Counted from the stretch's first letter, positions 17,142 through 28,104 are shown. The stretch: 64,000 nucleotides of DNA from Coraliomargarita algicola (GCF_033878955.1 NZ_CP138858.1:3623001-3687000); one strand, 5' to 3'. Made by a program: numbers and translations. The notes: generated by a model from the sequence alone, not told the origin.

Positions 17142-17687
17142 ATGCGTTTATTCGAAGACTTTATTCCTATCCCTGAAGAGTTGTGGTCGTTTGAGACCGG
17201 CGCGCCGCTGCAGCGTTGTGCAATATGCGATTGTGATTTATTGCTTCAAGGAACCAACTACCTGATTGAAAAAGCGTTTAAGGGTAATGAGGTTATATTT
17301 GAATATGCAATGTGCACAAAATGTTGTGTCCTGTTGTCGCAAGAACTGTCAGTTCAAAGTAAAAAACTGATTGATCATTATTTCGATGAACATGGAGACC
17401 TTGAGCAGCGTCGTTTGAGTTACTTGGGTCAATTTGGAACTAATTATTCTAAGTGGGTGGATCGTTGTATGGTGAAGGGCACACCCCGATCAGAGTGCGG
17501 TGAATTTCAAGTATACGCGTGGTGTATCGATAGCGACTTGGTCTTTACTGGCATGCCATACATGTTGAGTGGGGACTGTATTGACGACCTACTTGGTCTA
17601 CTCTCTGAAGAAACGCTGGGAGTTCTGAGTGATTTTTCCGATAAGGTATTTGGCATCGATTTGCCTCAGGGATTACTGATTATTTAG
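17142..17687 (+). CDS. Unknown protein with CxxC motifs
   Basis: 181 residues from ATG 17142 (MRLFEDFIPIPEELWSFETGAP). Two cysteine pairs, CAICDC (about residue 26) and CTKCC (about residue 58), are spaced as in a zinc-ribbon-like knuckle. The following part is acidic and helical with two further Cys (DRCMVKGTPRSECGE). No signal peptide or membrane helix. I do not recognise the family. The region upstream is AT-richer than the neighbours. It converges on purN. Confidence 0.7.
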   Translation: MRLFEDFIPIPEELWSFETGAPLQRCAICDCDLLLQGTNYLIEKAFKGNEVIFEYAMCTKCCVLLSQELSVQSKKLIDHYFDEHGDLEQRRLSYLGQFGTNYSKWVDRCMVKGTPRSECGEFQVYAWCIDSDLVFTGMPYMLSGDCIDDLLGLLSEETLGVLSDFSDKVFGIDLPQGLLII

Positions 17688-17731
17688 TCCTTACAGGTAG
17701 TCTTACGGGGCCCTCTATTTCCGGTCGCTGC

Positions 17732-18325
17732 CTAGACTGTGGCGATTTTGCCTTTGCTTAGGCGTGTCACGACGTCGGGCAGTAGCGCGTGCTCGGCGAT
17801 GTGGACTTTTTTAGTTAAAATGTCCAAGGTGTCGGATTCTTCGATGCGTACTTCCTTCTGGTCAATGATCGGGCCTGCATCGAGTTCGGGAGTGACCCAG
17901 TGCACGGTGCAGCCTGTAATTTTGACACCGTGCTGATACGCTTGCTCGATCGCGCTCATGCCTGGGAAGCTGGGCAGTAGGCTTGGGTGCAGGTTGATCA
18001 CGCGGCCTTCAAAGGCTTCGATGAAGGGGCGCGTAATGATGCGCATGAAGCCGGCGAGTACGATGAGCTTGGGGGAGAAGCTCTGGATGCGCTCAATGTA
18101 GGCCTGTTCCGCGGCATCGCTCAGACGGGCTCCCTTGCGGCCGGGATCTAGGTAGATCGCGGGCACTTTGTATTTTTGCCCTAGCGCGAGGATGCCTGCG
18201 TCCTCGTGGTCGCTAATGACTGCGGCGATTTTGGCTGCACCCAGTTTCTTTTTGGATTCAGACTTGAGCAGTGCCTCTGCGTTAGTGCCGCGACCGGAGC
18301 CGAGAATGACGATTGGATAGGACAT
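17732..18325 (-). CDS. purN: Phosphoribosylglycinamide formyltransferase
   Basis: PurN formylates GAR to FGAR in purine synthesis with 10-formyl-THF. The 197-residue protein starts MSYPIVILGSGRGTNAEAL, includes LAGFMRIITRPFI, and has the catalytic Asn/His in NLHPSLLPSFPGMSAIEQA with the conserved Asp in VTPELDAGPIIDQ. Length is normal. It is downstream of grpE-dnaJ on the same strand with 40 bases between, the gap holding an AT-rich repeat. Confidence 0.95.
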   Translation of the reverse strand: MSYPIVILGSGRGTNAEALLKSESKKKLGAAKIAAVISDHEDAGILALGQKYKVPAIYLDPGRKGARLSDAAEQAYIERIQSFSPKLIVLAGFMRIITRPFIEAFEGRVINLHPSLLPSFPGMSAIEQAYQHGVKITGCTVHWVTPELDAGPIIDQKEVRIEESDTLDILTKKVHIAEHALLPDVVTRLSKGKIATV

Positions 18326-18330
18326 TTAGT

Positions 18331-18360
18331 TCAATTAGGAATTAAGAAATAAGAATTAGG
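18331..18360. repeat. AT-rich direct repeat (TTAGGAATTAAGAA type)
   Basis: A tract reading AATTAGGAATTAAGAAATAAGAATTAGG-like words fills the gap between dnaJ and purN. The reverse complement of the same words occurs at 25637-25666 between atpA and atpG. Confidence 0.55.
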
Positions 18361-18364
18361 AAAT

Positions 18365-19517
18365 TTACCTGAAGAACTTTTTTGCTTTTTCGACGAAGGA
18401 TTCGCTGACGGGGTTGGCCGGATCGCCGCAGGCCTCTGCGTATTCTTCGAGTTTAGCGGTTTGTTCGCTGGTCAGCTTGGTGGGCACTTCCACTTGCACG
18501 CGGATGAGTAGGTCTCCCTTACGGCCGCGCGTAGTGCTGGGATGCCTTGTTCGCGTAGGCGGAAGGTGGTGCCTGTTTGGGTGCCAGCTGGGATCTTGAG
18601 CGAGCCTTTGCCGAAGAGGGTGGGCACGCTGATGGAGCCTCCCAGTGCGGCGAGGGTGAATTTAATCGGCACCTCGCAGAAGAGATCGTTATCGTGACGT
18701 TCGAAGAGTTCGTGCTCTTTGACGTGGATGATGATGTAGAGGTCACCTGCTTGGCCGCCCATGTGGCCGGCTTCGCCCTTACCTGCGGAGCGTAGTTTGG
18801 AGCCTGTGTGTACGCCGGCAGGGATGCGCACTTTAACGGTGCTGCTGTCCATGACGCGGCCTTCCCCGCGGCAGTTGCTGCAGGGCTTTTCGATGGTTTG
18901 TCCCGCGCCTTGGCAGCTGGGGCAAACTTGGCGAAAGCTGATGAATCCGCGGTTGGACGTGACTTGGCCTGCGCCACCGCAGGTGGAGCAAGTGACTTTG
19001 CTGGAGCCGGGCTCTGCGCCGGAGCCGCTGCATTTCTTACAGGAAACCGGGCGCCGGTATTTGATTTCTTTTTCTGTGCCTTTGGCTGCTTCTTCCAGCG
19101 AGATTTCCAGATCGTAGCGCAGATCGGATCCGTGTTGAGCGCCACCTGCGGATTGACCGCCGCCGCCTCCGAAGAATTCTTCGAAGATGCCGCCGCCGCC
19201 TCCACCGCCGCCGCCAAAGGCTTCGCGGAAGATGTCGAAGGGGTCGTGTCCGCCCATGCCGCCACGGCCTGCGCCGGGGTTGCCCATGCCACCTTGTTTG
19301 AAGGCGGCGTGTCCGTAGCGATCGTAGGCTGCGCGCTTGTCGGCGTCTTTGGTACGTCGTAGGCTTCGGAAATTTCCTTAAACTTGGCTTCCGCTGCCGC
19401 GTCGCCCGGGTTTTTGTCCGGGTGGTATTTGACGGCCTGTTTGCGGTAGGCCTTCTTTAGGTCGGATTCGGAGGCATCTCTGGAGACGCCAAGTAGTTCG
19501 TAATAATCGTTCGCCAT
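18365..19517 (-). pseudogene. dnaJ: Chaperone DnaJ, two single-base frameshifts
   Basis: DnaJ is the Hsp40 co-chaperone of DnaK. The J domain is intact from ATG 19517 (MANDYYELLGVSRDASESDLKKAYRKQAVKYHPDKNPGD, with HPD). After SEAYDV the frame breaks near 19351; the expected KDADKRAAYDRYGHAAF continues one frame over, followed by the Gly-rich region and four zinc repeats (CKKCSGSG, CSTCGGAG, CPSCQGAG, CSNCRGEG). A second break near 18530 follows EQGIPALR, and the proper C-terminus GRKGDLLIRVQVEVP... to KKFFR is in the third frame, stop at 18365. Adding one base at each site gives exactly 384 residues, the family norm. It is 11 bases after grpE, so an operon. Either assembly errors or a real pseudogene. 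Confidence 0.9.
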
Positions 19518-19528
19518 GTCAGTTGTAT

Positions 19529-20116
19529 TTAGCTGTCTTCTTTTGCGGGGCCGCTGGATACGATTACGTTTGCAGCGCGAATGAGTCGATCGTTGAGGCG
19601 GTAGCCTGCACGTACGGTCTGGATGATGTGGTCTTCTTCGACTTCTTCCGAGGGTTGGTGCGCTACGCACTCGTGGAAGTTGGGATCGAAGGTTTCGCCG
19701 TCAGGGATTAATTCTTCCAAGCCCTGCTCGGAGAGCGACTTCTTAAGCTGGTCGTCTACCATTTTAAAGCCGAAGGTGACGTCTTTGGCTTCTGGGTGGT
19801 TTTCGGCTGCTTGTAGGCCTAGCTTCATGTTGTCGAGCACGGGTAGGAGTGATTCGACTACATTGGCTGCCGCGTTGCGGATGATGTCCTGCTTTTCGCG
19901 CGCGATGCGCTTGCGGTAGTTTTCCATGTCCGCGACAGAGCGTAAGTAGCGAGTTTTCATCTCCGCAGCTTCGGCTTGTGCTTTTTCGAGTTCAGTCAGC
20001 ACTGGCTCGTTGTTTTGCTTTGCCTCGGCTTCAGGTGCTTCCTCGTTCGCGCACTCGGTCGTTTCGACGGTGGGCTCTTCGATTTCTTCAGAGATTTCTT
20101 CGTTCTTTTTAGTCAT
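19529..20116 (-). CDS. grpE: Nucleotide exchange factor GrpE
   Basis: GrpE releases ADP from DnaK. The 195-residue protein has an acidic low-complexity N-terminus (to about 40), a long coiled-coil helix with LRSVADMENYRKRIAREKQDI (about 59-80) and a beta-wing ending with the family signature HECVAHQPSEEVEEDHIIQTVRAGYRLNDRLIRAANVIVS. It is upstream of dnaJ by 11 bases. No hrcA or CIRCE element (TTAGCACTC-N9-GAGTGCTAA) was seen before it. Confidence 0.95.
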   Translation of the reverse strand: MTKKNEEISEEIEEPTVETTECANEEAPEAEAKQNNEPVLTELEKAQAEAAEMKTRYLRSVADMENYRKRIAREKQDIIRNAAANVVESLLPVLDNMKLGLQAAENHPEAKDVTFGFKMVDDQLKKSLSEQGLEELIPDGETFDPNFHECVAHQPSEEVEEDHIIQTVRAGYRLNDRLIRAANVIVSSGPAKEDS

Positions 20117-20291
20117 GGTATTTTAAAGTTTAGATCTTTGCGGACAGCGATTTATTCGCTCGGTTTCAAAGTGAGCGCGGCAGTGTGAGGATAAATTATC
20201 AGAATTCAAGGGCGCAGTCTCAGTATTGAAACCTCAGTTTAGTGACTGCTTACCGCTTGACTCGCCATCGAAAAAGAGAATTTTTTGTCAC

Positions 20292-20531
20292 ATGGCAGAA
20301 TTAGATGAAAAATGGCCGGAAAATGTAAAAGGTAAGTTCTACGTCGATGAGCAATGCATCGACTGTGATCTTTGCCGTGAAACTGCTCCGGATAACTTTA
20401 CTCGCGACGAAGATGGGGGTTACTCCTTTGTCTATAAGCAGCCGACTTCGGAAGAAGAGCTGGAGCTCTGCGTGGAGGCTCTTGAGGGCTGTCCTGTGGA
20501 GGCCATTGGTGACGATGGCGAGGAGGGGTAG
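20292..20531 (+). CDS. Small 4Fe-4S ferredoxin
   Basis: ATG 20292 (MAELDEKWPENVKGKFYVDEQ) gives 79 residues; an in-frame ATG at 20226 would add an unlikely extension. A single cluster is ligated by CIDCDLC (about residues 22-28) and the Cys of GCPVEAI near the end, as in monocluster ferredoxins of the Fer4_13/Fer4_15 group. Acidic overall. It would carry one electron in the cytosol; partner unknown. A strong terminator follows. Confidence 0.88.
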   Translation: MAELDEKWPENVKGKFYVDEQCIDCDLCRETAPDNFTRDEDGGYSFVYKQPTSEEELELCVEALEGCPVEAIGDDGEEG

Positions 20532-20560
20532 TCTGCTTCTATTTATATAAACCTTCAAAG

Positions 20561-20584
20561 CCCGCCGCATATGGCGGGTTTTTT
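20561..20584 (+). terminator. Intrinsic terminator after the ferredoxin gene
   Basis: CCCGCC and GGCGGG pair around GCATAT and are followed by six T residues, 29 bases beyond the stop. It ends just before trmB. Confidence 0.85.
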
Positions 20585-20595
20585 ATGCTTTAAAT

Positions 20596-21195
20596 ATGAC
20601 TGAAATTTCTGAAGCCCACGCTCGTGAACTCGAGAAACAAGCTGCTCGCAAGGCTGAGCTGGCTGAAATCTGTCGTCAGGATCTGGCTGGCTGTGACCGT
20701 ATTCTCTTTGAGGCGGGGTGTGGTCACGGACATTGGTTGTCGGACTATGCCGAAGCCAATCCGGATACGGTCTGCGTGGGGATTGATCTCATTTCATGGC
20801 GGATTCGTAAGGGCAATGATAAAAAGGCTAAGCGCGGAATTGAGAACCTGCACTTTTATAAGGCAGAATTGGGAGAGTTTCTTGAAGTGTTGCCGAGTTC
20901 GATTCGTTTTGAGCGCACTGTCTTGTTGTTTCCTGACCCGTGGCCTAAGGCGAAGCATCATCGCCGTCGTATGGTGCAGCCCGCGTTTCTGGATGAAGTC
21001 GCTCGCCGTACAGATCGGGGAGGGGAGTTTTGCTTTCGTTCGGATGACCGACCATACTTTGATTGGGCGGTGGAGCATTTGGACGCGCATCCGGATTGGG
21101 AGATTGATGCGTCGGCACGCTGGCCTTATGAAAGCGAGACCTACTTTCAGAGTTTGATGGATGAATATTTCTCTGTCGTGGCGAAGCGGGTGTAG
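20596..21195 (+). CDS. trmB: tRNA (guanine-N7)-methyltransferase
   Basis: TrmB forms m7G46 in tRNA. The 199-residue protein has the SAM loop EAGCGHGHWL (about residue 40), GIDLISWRI, and the family signature FPDPWPKAKHHRRR (about 113-126), then RSDDRPYFDW. The start ATG 20596 follows the ferredoxin terminator closely, so its promoter must overlap that hairpin or read-through occurs. Length is typical for compact TrmB proteins. Confidence 0.95.
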   Translation: MTEISEAHARELEKQAARKAELAEICRQDLAGCDRILFEAGCGHGHWLSDYAEANPDTVCVGIDLISWRIRKGNDKKAKRGIENLHFYKAELGEFLEVLPSSIRFERTVLLFPDPWPKAKHHRRRMVQPAFLDEVARRTDRGGEFCFRSDDRPYFDWAVEHLDAHPDWEIDASARWPYESETYFQSLMDEYFSVVAKRV

Positions 21196-21238
21196 TGGTC
21201 GCTATTTTTTTACTGCTGTGTGGGCCTTCGGGGGCGAC

Positions 21239-21487
21239 CTATAATATATCCAATATATCCAAGGCGGCGATGACTGCGAATTGGGTCAGCATGGCGATGC
21301 CAAGTAGGGCATACACGAAATACATGAAATAGTCGTTGGCGAAACGGCGCTCGGGGAGCTTGCTGCGGGCTTTTGAGGGCTTCTTGGGCGTGTGACGCTC
21401 GGGCTCATTGCCCGTGATTGCGGGGGAACTGCCCTTGCGGTCTCGTAGGTGTGCAAGTCGATCGGTTAAGTTGGTGAGCTCTGCCAT
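21239..21487 (-). CDS. Small single-helix membrane protein, unknown
   Basis: 82 residues from ATG 21487 (MAELTNLTDRLAHLRDRKG). A basic linker (KKPSKARSKLPERRF) precedes one C-terminal membrane helix (YFMYFVYALLGIAMLTQFAVIAAL). It sits next to the ATP synthase operon but on the opposite strand; position hints at AtpI/AtpR-like roles, but those have two or more helices, so I make no assignment. Confidence 0.55.
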   Translation of the reverse strand: MAELTNLTDRLAHLRDRKGSSPAITGNEPERHTPKKPSKARSKLPERRFANDYFMYFVYALLGIAMLTQFAVIAALDILDIL

Positions 21488-21681
21488 GTTGTGTAATTCT
21501 GGGTCGAGTTTTGTGTGGCTGGCAAGTTTAGAATATCCGATTCGATTTATGTTGGTTATTAGGTTTGCTAATCGTGGTCATTTTTGGTGAATTCGGGGGT
21601 TGACGCGCATAGAATGGGTCTCCATCACATTCGCTTCCCCGTGGACTAACCGCGGTTTTTTATTTCCCTATTCAGTTCTAC

Positions 21682-22521
21682 GTGAACAAGCTACTACCAA
21701 CAGTCTTTCTTCTCTCTGGAACCGCATCCGTCTTGAATGCAGCGGATGGCGTGAGCCCGTCTCCGTATGAATTGACGGAGTTGTTTGGGCTTCCATTGAC
21801 GAATACCATTGTGACCACCTGGGTGATTTCGATTCTCTTGATCGTCGGGGTACGTTTGAGTGTCGGCACACCAAAGCTGATCCCTGGTAAAGGGCAGGCG
21901 GTAATCGAAAGTTTAATTGATGGTCTGCGTGGCTTGCTTGAGCCGATTGTTGGTAAAAAAGCATTCCCGATGGCTTTCCCGTTGTTGATTGGTTTGTTTC
22001 TTTTCATTCTGATACATAATTGGAGTGGATTGATTCCCGGTGTGGGCGTGTTTGGTCATGTGGAGCATGGGCATCTGACGTATTGGATGCGTCCTGCGAA
22101 CTCCGACTTGAATGCGACTTTGGGCATGGCCCTGATTGCGATGCTGGCATGGTTGGTGATCAGCTTGAAGATTGCGGGCCCTAAATTCTTCATCTGGGAG
22201 CTCTTCGGTAATAAGGCGGATAAGAAGGAAACTCCTAAGCCTGTTTATTTGATGCTGATCCCCATCTTCATGATGGTGGGCCTGATTGAAGTGGTTTCGA
22301 TTGCGTTCCGTCCTGTGTCTTTGTCTTTCCGTCTGTTTGGTAATGTGTTTGGTGGTGAGAATTTGTTGACCAGTATGACTGGTATGGCGCCATACATCGT
22401 TCCCATTCCCTTTTATTTCTATGAAGTGCTCGTCGGTGTGGTTCAGGCGTTAATCTTCACTTTGCTGGTGGCTATTTATATTGGCCTAATGACGAATCAC
22501 GACGAGGAACACGCTCACTAG
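21682..22521 (+). CDS. atpB: ATP synthase Fo subunit a
   Basis: Subunit a forms the proton half-channels. GTG 21682 opens a 279-residue protein whose first about 20 residues (MNKLLPTVFLLSGTASVLNA) resemble a cleavable signal peptide, an extension also seen in the b subunit here. Five to six membrane helices follow; the essential Arg is R217 in SLSFRLFGN, with ENLL and the final helix region VQALIFTLLVAIYI. It heads the operon atpBEFHAGDC. No clear Shine-Dalgarno precedes the GTG and no better upstream start exists in frame. Confidence 0.93.
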   Translation: MNKLLPTVFLLSGTASVLNAADGVSPSPYELTELFGLPLTNTIVTTWVISILLIVGVRLSVGTPKLIPGKGQAVIESLIDGLRGLLEPIVGKKAFPMAFPLLIGLFLFILIHNWSGLIPGVGVFGHVEHGHLTYWMRPANSDLNATLGMALIAMLAWLVISLKIAGPKFFIWELFGNKADKKETPKPVYLMLIPIFMMVGLIEVVSIAFRPVSLSFRLFGNVFGGENLLTSMTGMAPYIVPIPFYFYEVLVGVVQALIFTLLVAIYIGLMTNHDEEHAH

Positions 22522-22607
22522 CTCTACCCACTTTCAGCGTCGGGACTATGTCAAAGAATCGTAGGCGGCGCAGAAAATAACTAAATACAAACTCAACGAT
22601 AAATATT

Positions 22608-22814
22608 ATGTTCGATATCCTTGCAGAAATTACTGGTAAAATTCACGTAGCAGCCGCAGCCATTGCAGTTCCTCTCGCAATTGGTCTGATTGGCCTCAAG
22701 GCTTGTGAATCTGTCGGTCGCAATCCAGAAGCAGCTACTAAGGTGCTTGTTCAGTCGATTATCGCTATGGCTTTCGCCGAAGCGATTGTCTTCTTCGCCA
22801 TCTTCCTTGGCTAA
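22608..22814 (+). CDS. atpE: ATP synthase Fo subunit c
   Basis: 68 residues forming a two-helix hairpin, the rotor ring subunit. The polar loop is GRNPEA (37-42) and the proton-carrying carboxylate is Glu58 in AFAEAIVFF. The Glu is followed by Ala rather than Ser/Thr and there is no Gln at the helix-1 site, so H+ rather than Na+ coupling is inferred. It is 86 bases after atpB. Confidence 0.95.
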   Translation: MFDILAEITGKIHVAAAAIAVPLAIGLIGLKACESVGRNPEAATKVLVQSIIAMAFAEAIVFFAIFLG

Positions 22815-22896
22815 TCTGGTTTTCCAGTCTTTGCCGGCGACCCGCGCAGATGCGGGGCGCCGGCTCTTTCTGACTTTTTCTATTACTTTCCTCTCT

Positions 22897-23576
22897 ATGA
22901 AGGCCATATTCATTACTTTGCTACTCGCACTTTCTCTACCGCTCGGTCTTGTTGCCGCTGACGAAGCGCACGCGGCTTCCTCTGTCGAGGGCAAACTCCA
23001 TGGAGTCGCTGAACAATTGCATGCGGATCTCGCACATGCGGGGGAAAGTATCCACGAGGAAGAGGATAAGCTGACCATGATCACAGAGAAGTTCGGCGTG
23101 TCGCTGCCGACTCTGATCGCTCAAATGGTCAATTTTGTGCTTGTCGCCTTTGTTCTCTACAAATTTGCCGTCAAGCCGATCGCTGCCACACTCGATGAGC
23201 GTCAGCAAAAGATCGCCGACGGGCTGCAGTATGCCGAGGAGATGAAGACGCAGTTGGCTGAAGCGGAGCGCGAGCGCGCCGAAAAGGTGAAGCAAGCTGC
23301 AATCGACGCGCAAGCCATCCTGACTGAAGCACGTGAGCAGTCTAAGGAGATGATCGAGAGCAAAACTCAAGAAGCGGCCGCACAGGCTGAAGCGATGATC
23401 CGTAAGGCGAGCGAAGCAACGGAGCTTGAGCGCCAGAAGATGCTTTCCGACGTGCGTCAGGAAGTGGCACGTCTGGTGGTTGCGACTTCTTCCAAAGTGC
23501 TTTCCCGTGATCTATCCGATGCGAGAAGCAAACTTTCTCCGATTCCGCAGCCAAAGAATTGGCTAATGCTGGCTAA
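22897..23576 (+). CDS. atpF: ATP synthase Fo subunit b, C-terminal frameshift
   Basis: ATG 22897 starts MKAIFITLLLALSLPLGLVAADEA, a signal-like segment, then a charged stretch, the true membrane helix (PTLIAQMVNFVLVAFVLYKFAVKPI, about 66-90) and a long coiled-coil stalk. As read, the frame ends at 23589 with an unrelated tail (SKLSPIPQPKNW...). One base over, the sequence after LSRDLSDA reads KQTFSDSAAKELANAG and stops at 23576, which is the expected end. Restoring one base near 23523 gives 226 residues. The dual hydrophobic N-terminus is unusual compared with E. coli AtpF, which has only the anchor. It lies between atpE and atpH. Confidence 0.9.
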
Positions 23577-23593
23577 GCCCCATTTTTGATCCG

Positions 23594-23992
23594 ATGAAAC
23601 GCGATAAAAAGATCACCAAGTTGGCTAAGAAGCTGGTTGAGTTCTCTAAGGACGACAGGGGTGTTGTCTCCGAAGCTAAAGTCGGCGAGGTTCTCGCTGG
23701 ACTAAAGCAAGTGGAGCTTCGCAATCCCGTCGCCACGCTTAAGGCTTATTTGGCCTATCTACGTCGCGAAATCGCACTGCAAACAGCTGTGGTATCCACA
23801 CCGGCTGGATTGAGTGCGGAAGCTCTGCAAGCGATCGAAGCTAAATACTCTGCGATTTACGGACGTCCGATTAGCGCAGTGACTCAACAAGATACTTCTC
23901 TAATCGCTGGTGTGCGTGTGCGTGTCGGTGATGATGTTTATGATGCGTCCGTTGCCGGGCGCCTTCAACGCCTCGCTGAGAACGTTCACTAA
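23594..23992 (+). CDS. atpH: ATP synthase F1 subunit delta, short form
   Basis: Delta (OSCP) links the b stalk to the top of alpha3beta3. The product has only 132 residues against about 180 in most bacteria. The N-terminal helical part is shortened (KKITKLAKKLVEFSKDDRGVV...), while the C-terminal segment DTSLIAGVRVRVGDDVYDASVAGRLQRLAE matches the conserved end of the family well. It sits in the canonical place between atpF and atpA. The reduced N-domain may reflect the extended b subunit or lineage-specific shortening. Confidence 0.85.
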   Translation: MKRDKKITKLAKKLVEFSKDDRGVVSEAKVGEVLAGLKQVELRNPVATLKAYLAYLRREIALQTAVVSTPAGLSAEALQAIEAKYSAIYGRPISAVTQQDTSLIAGVRVRVGDDVYDASVAGRLQRLAENVH

Positions 23993-24075
23993 ACGCATTT
24001 TATCTTTCACCTTTTTAACCGGCGCTACGAAGCTAAGCCGGATGTATCCTTCAAAATTTCCCTACCTTTCAAACT

Positions 24076-25620
24076 ATGAGCTCTATAGTCGAACAAATCG
24101 AAAACGAAATCGCTAGCTTCCAAGCTGGTGCCGTCAAATCCAATACCGGTAAGGTTGTTTCCATCGCCGATGGTGTGGCCAAGCTCTCCGGTCTATCGGG
24201 CATCATGTATAACGAAATGATCGATTTCGGTCAGGGCGTTACAGGCCTGGCTTTGAATCTTGAAGAAGACGAAGTCGGTTGCGTGGTCCTGGGGGACTAC
24301 TCGAAGCTCAAGGAAGGTGACGAAGCGACCACCACTGGCAAACTGCTTTCTGTCCCTGTGGGCATGGGCCTCCTCGGTCGTGTCGTGGATGCGATTGGTA
24401 ACCCCATCGACGGCAAGGGCCCCATCAACGCGACCGAAACGTATCCAGTCGACCAAGTTGCACCTGGTATCATTCCACGTAAGTCGGTCGACCAACCCAT
24501 GCAAACTGGCATCATGGCGATTGACTCGATGATCCCCATTGGCCGTGGCCAACGTGAGCTGATCATTGGTGACCGTTCGACTGGTAAGACGACCATCGCG
24601 ATCGATACCATCATCAATCAATCCAAGATCAATAACCAGCATCGCAACGAGGATGGCAGCTTCCCCGAAGGTTTCCGCCCAGTCTATTCGATTTACGTAG
24701 CGGTGGGGCAGAAGAATTCCAATATTGCACGCACGATCTCTGTTCTCGAGAAAGCGGGCGCGATGGAATACACCATCATCGTTTGTGCGTCTGCGGGGGA
24801 CAATCCTGCCAATCAATACATCGCGCCTTTTGCCGGAGCTTCCATGGGCGAGTTCTTCATGCACAATGGCATGGATGCGCTGATCGTATATGATGACCTT
24901 TCCAAGCAAGCGGTTGCGTATCGTCAAATCTCCTTGATCCTGAAGCGCCCCTCTGGTCGTGAAGCCTATCCAGGTGACGTTTTCTACCTCCACTCCCGTC
25001 TGCTTGAGCGTTCCGCTCGTGTCAATGAGGACAATGGTAACGGCTCGCTCACCGCGCTGCCAATTATCGAAACGCAAGCAGGCGACGTGTCGGCTTACAT
25101 TCCTACCAACGTGATCTCCATCACTGATGGTCAGGTCTTCCTTGAAACCGACCTGTTCAATCAAGGGATCCGCCCTGCGGTCTCGGTGGGTCTATCCGTT
25201 TCCCGTGTGGGTTCGGCTGCCCAGATTAAAGCAATTAAGAAGGTGGCTGGTAAGGTGAAGTTGCAACTCGCTCAATTCCGTGAGTTGGCGGCCTTCGCTC
25301 AGTTTGGTTCCGACCTCGATGCCAAGACCAAAGCTCAGCTTGAGCGTGGTGCCCGTGTCGTGGAGCTCTTTAAGCAAACTGCATTCAACCCTATCTCGGT
25401 GGAAGTGCAGTCTTCGCTGATCTGGGCCGTTCAAAATGGTTTCTTCGATAAGATCGATGTCGCTAAGATCGTCACCGCGACTTCGAGCTTGCGCGAATTT
25501 CTCGAAACTCGTGGTGCCAAGGTTATGGACACCATCCGTGCCGAGAAAGCGATCAGCGACGAATCAGAAGCTGCCCTCAAGAAGTCTCTCGAAGAGTGGC
25601 AAGCCGGTTTCTCCGCTTAA
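24076..25620 (+). CDS. atpA: ATP synthase F1 subunit alpha
   Basis: 514 residues, the regulatory nucleotide-binding subunit of F1. The P-loop is GDRSTGKT (165-172), the arginine finger lies in SVGLSVSRVGSAAQIKAIKKVAG, and the C-terminus has the usual helical bundle ending LEEWQAGFSA. There are 83 bases between atpH and this gene. A long antisense frame over it is shadow. Confidence 0.98.
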   Translation: MSSIVEQIENEIASFQAGAVKSNTGKVVSIADGVAKLSGLSGIMYNEMIDFGQGVTGLALNLEEDEVGCVVLGDYSKLKEGDEATTTGKLLSVPVGMGLLGRVVDAIGNPIDGKGPINATETYPVDQVAPGIIPRKSVDQPMQTGIMAIDSMIPIGRGQRELIIGDRSTGKTTIAIDTIINQSKINNQHRNEDGSFPEGFRPVYSIYVAVGQKNSNIARTISVLEKAGAMEYTIIVCASAGDNPANQYIAPFAGASMGEFFMHNGMDALIVYDDLSKQAVAYRQISLILKRPSGREAYPGDVFYLHSRLLERSARVNEDNGNGSLTALPIIETQAGDVSAYIPTNVISITDGQVFLETDLFNQGIRPAVSVGLSVSRVGSAAQIKAIKKVAGKVKLQLAQFRELAAFAQFGSDLDAKTKAQLERGARVVELFKQTAFNPISVEVQSSLIWAVQNGFFDKIDVAKIVTATSSLREFLETRGAKVMDTIRAEKAISDESEAALKKSLEEWQAGFSA

Positions 25621-25636
25621 AACTTTCGCTAGAGAG

Positions 25637-25666
25637 TTCTTAATTCCTAATTCTTAATTCCTGATT
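25637..25666. repeat. AT-rich direct repeat between atpA and atpG
   Basis: TTCTTAATTCC is present twice in succession here, forming the complement of the tract at 18331-18360. It fills most of the 53-base gap, leaving little room for an atpG Shine-Dalgarno. Confidence 0.55.
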
Positions 25667-25673
25667 AAATAGA

Positions 25674-26573
<900 letters not shown>

Positions 26574-26638
26574 CCCTCTTCTTCTAATTTAAGTCCCGGC
26601 GTATCGTAGAGAGGCCGGACCCTCCCTTTAAAATCATC

Positions 26639-28060
<1,422 letters not shown>

Positions 28061-28104
28061 TCAGATTCTTCTGACTTCCGTCCTCTGATCTCTGACTTCT
28101 GAAC
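28061..28104. repeat. Degenerate CTGACTTC-type repeat between atpD and atpC
   Basis: The 48-base gap is built from words such as TTCTGACTTC, CCTCTGATCTCTGACTTC, i.e. a pyrimidine-rich degenerate tandem array similar in flavour to the AGGACAG array (its complement is CTGTCCT). It resembles repeat-derived filler placed between operon genes. Confidence 0.5.

Noticed and set aside
21648..21665. AACCGCGGTT followed by Ts upstream of atpB, considered as a terminator
   Set aside because: The palindrome has no loop, so a stable hairpin would be only about three pairs; more likely chance sequence in the leader.
24193..25164. Long minus-strand open frame of 323 codons opposite atpA
   Set aside because: It is the mirror of a highly conserved coding gene; the translated sequence has no domain character and reflects codon bias of atpA.
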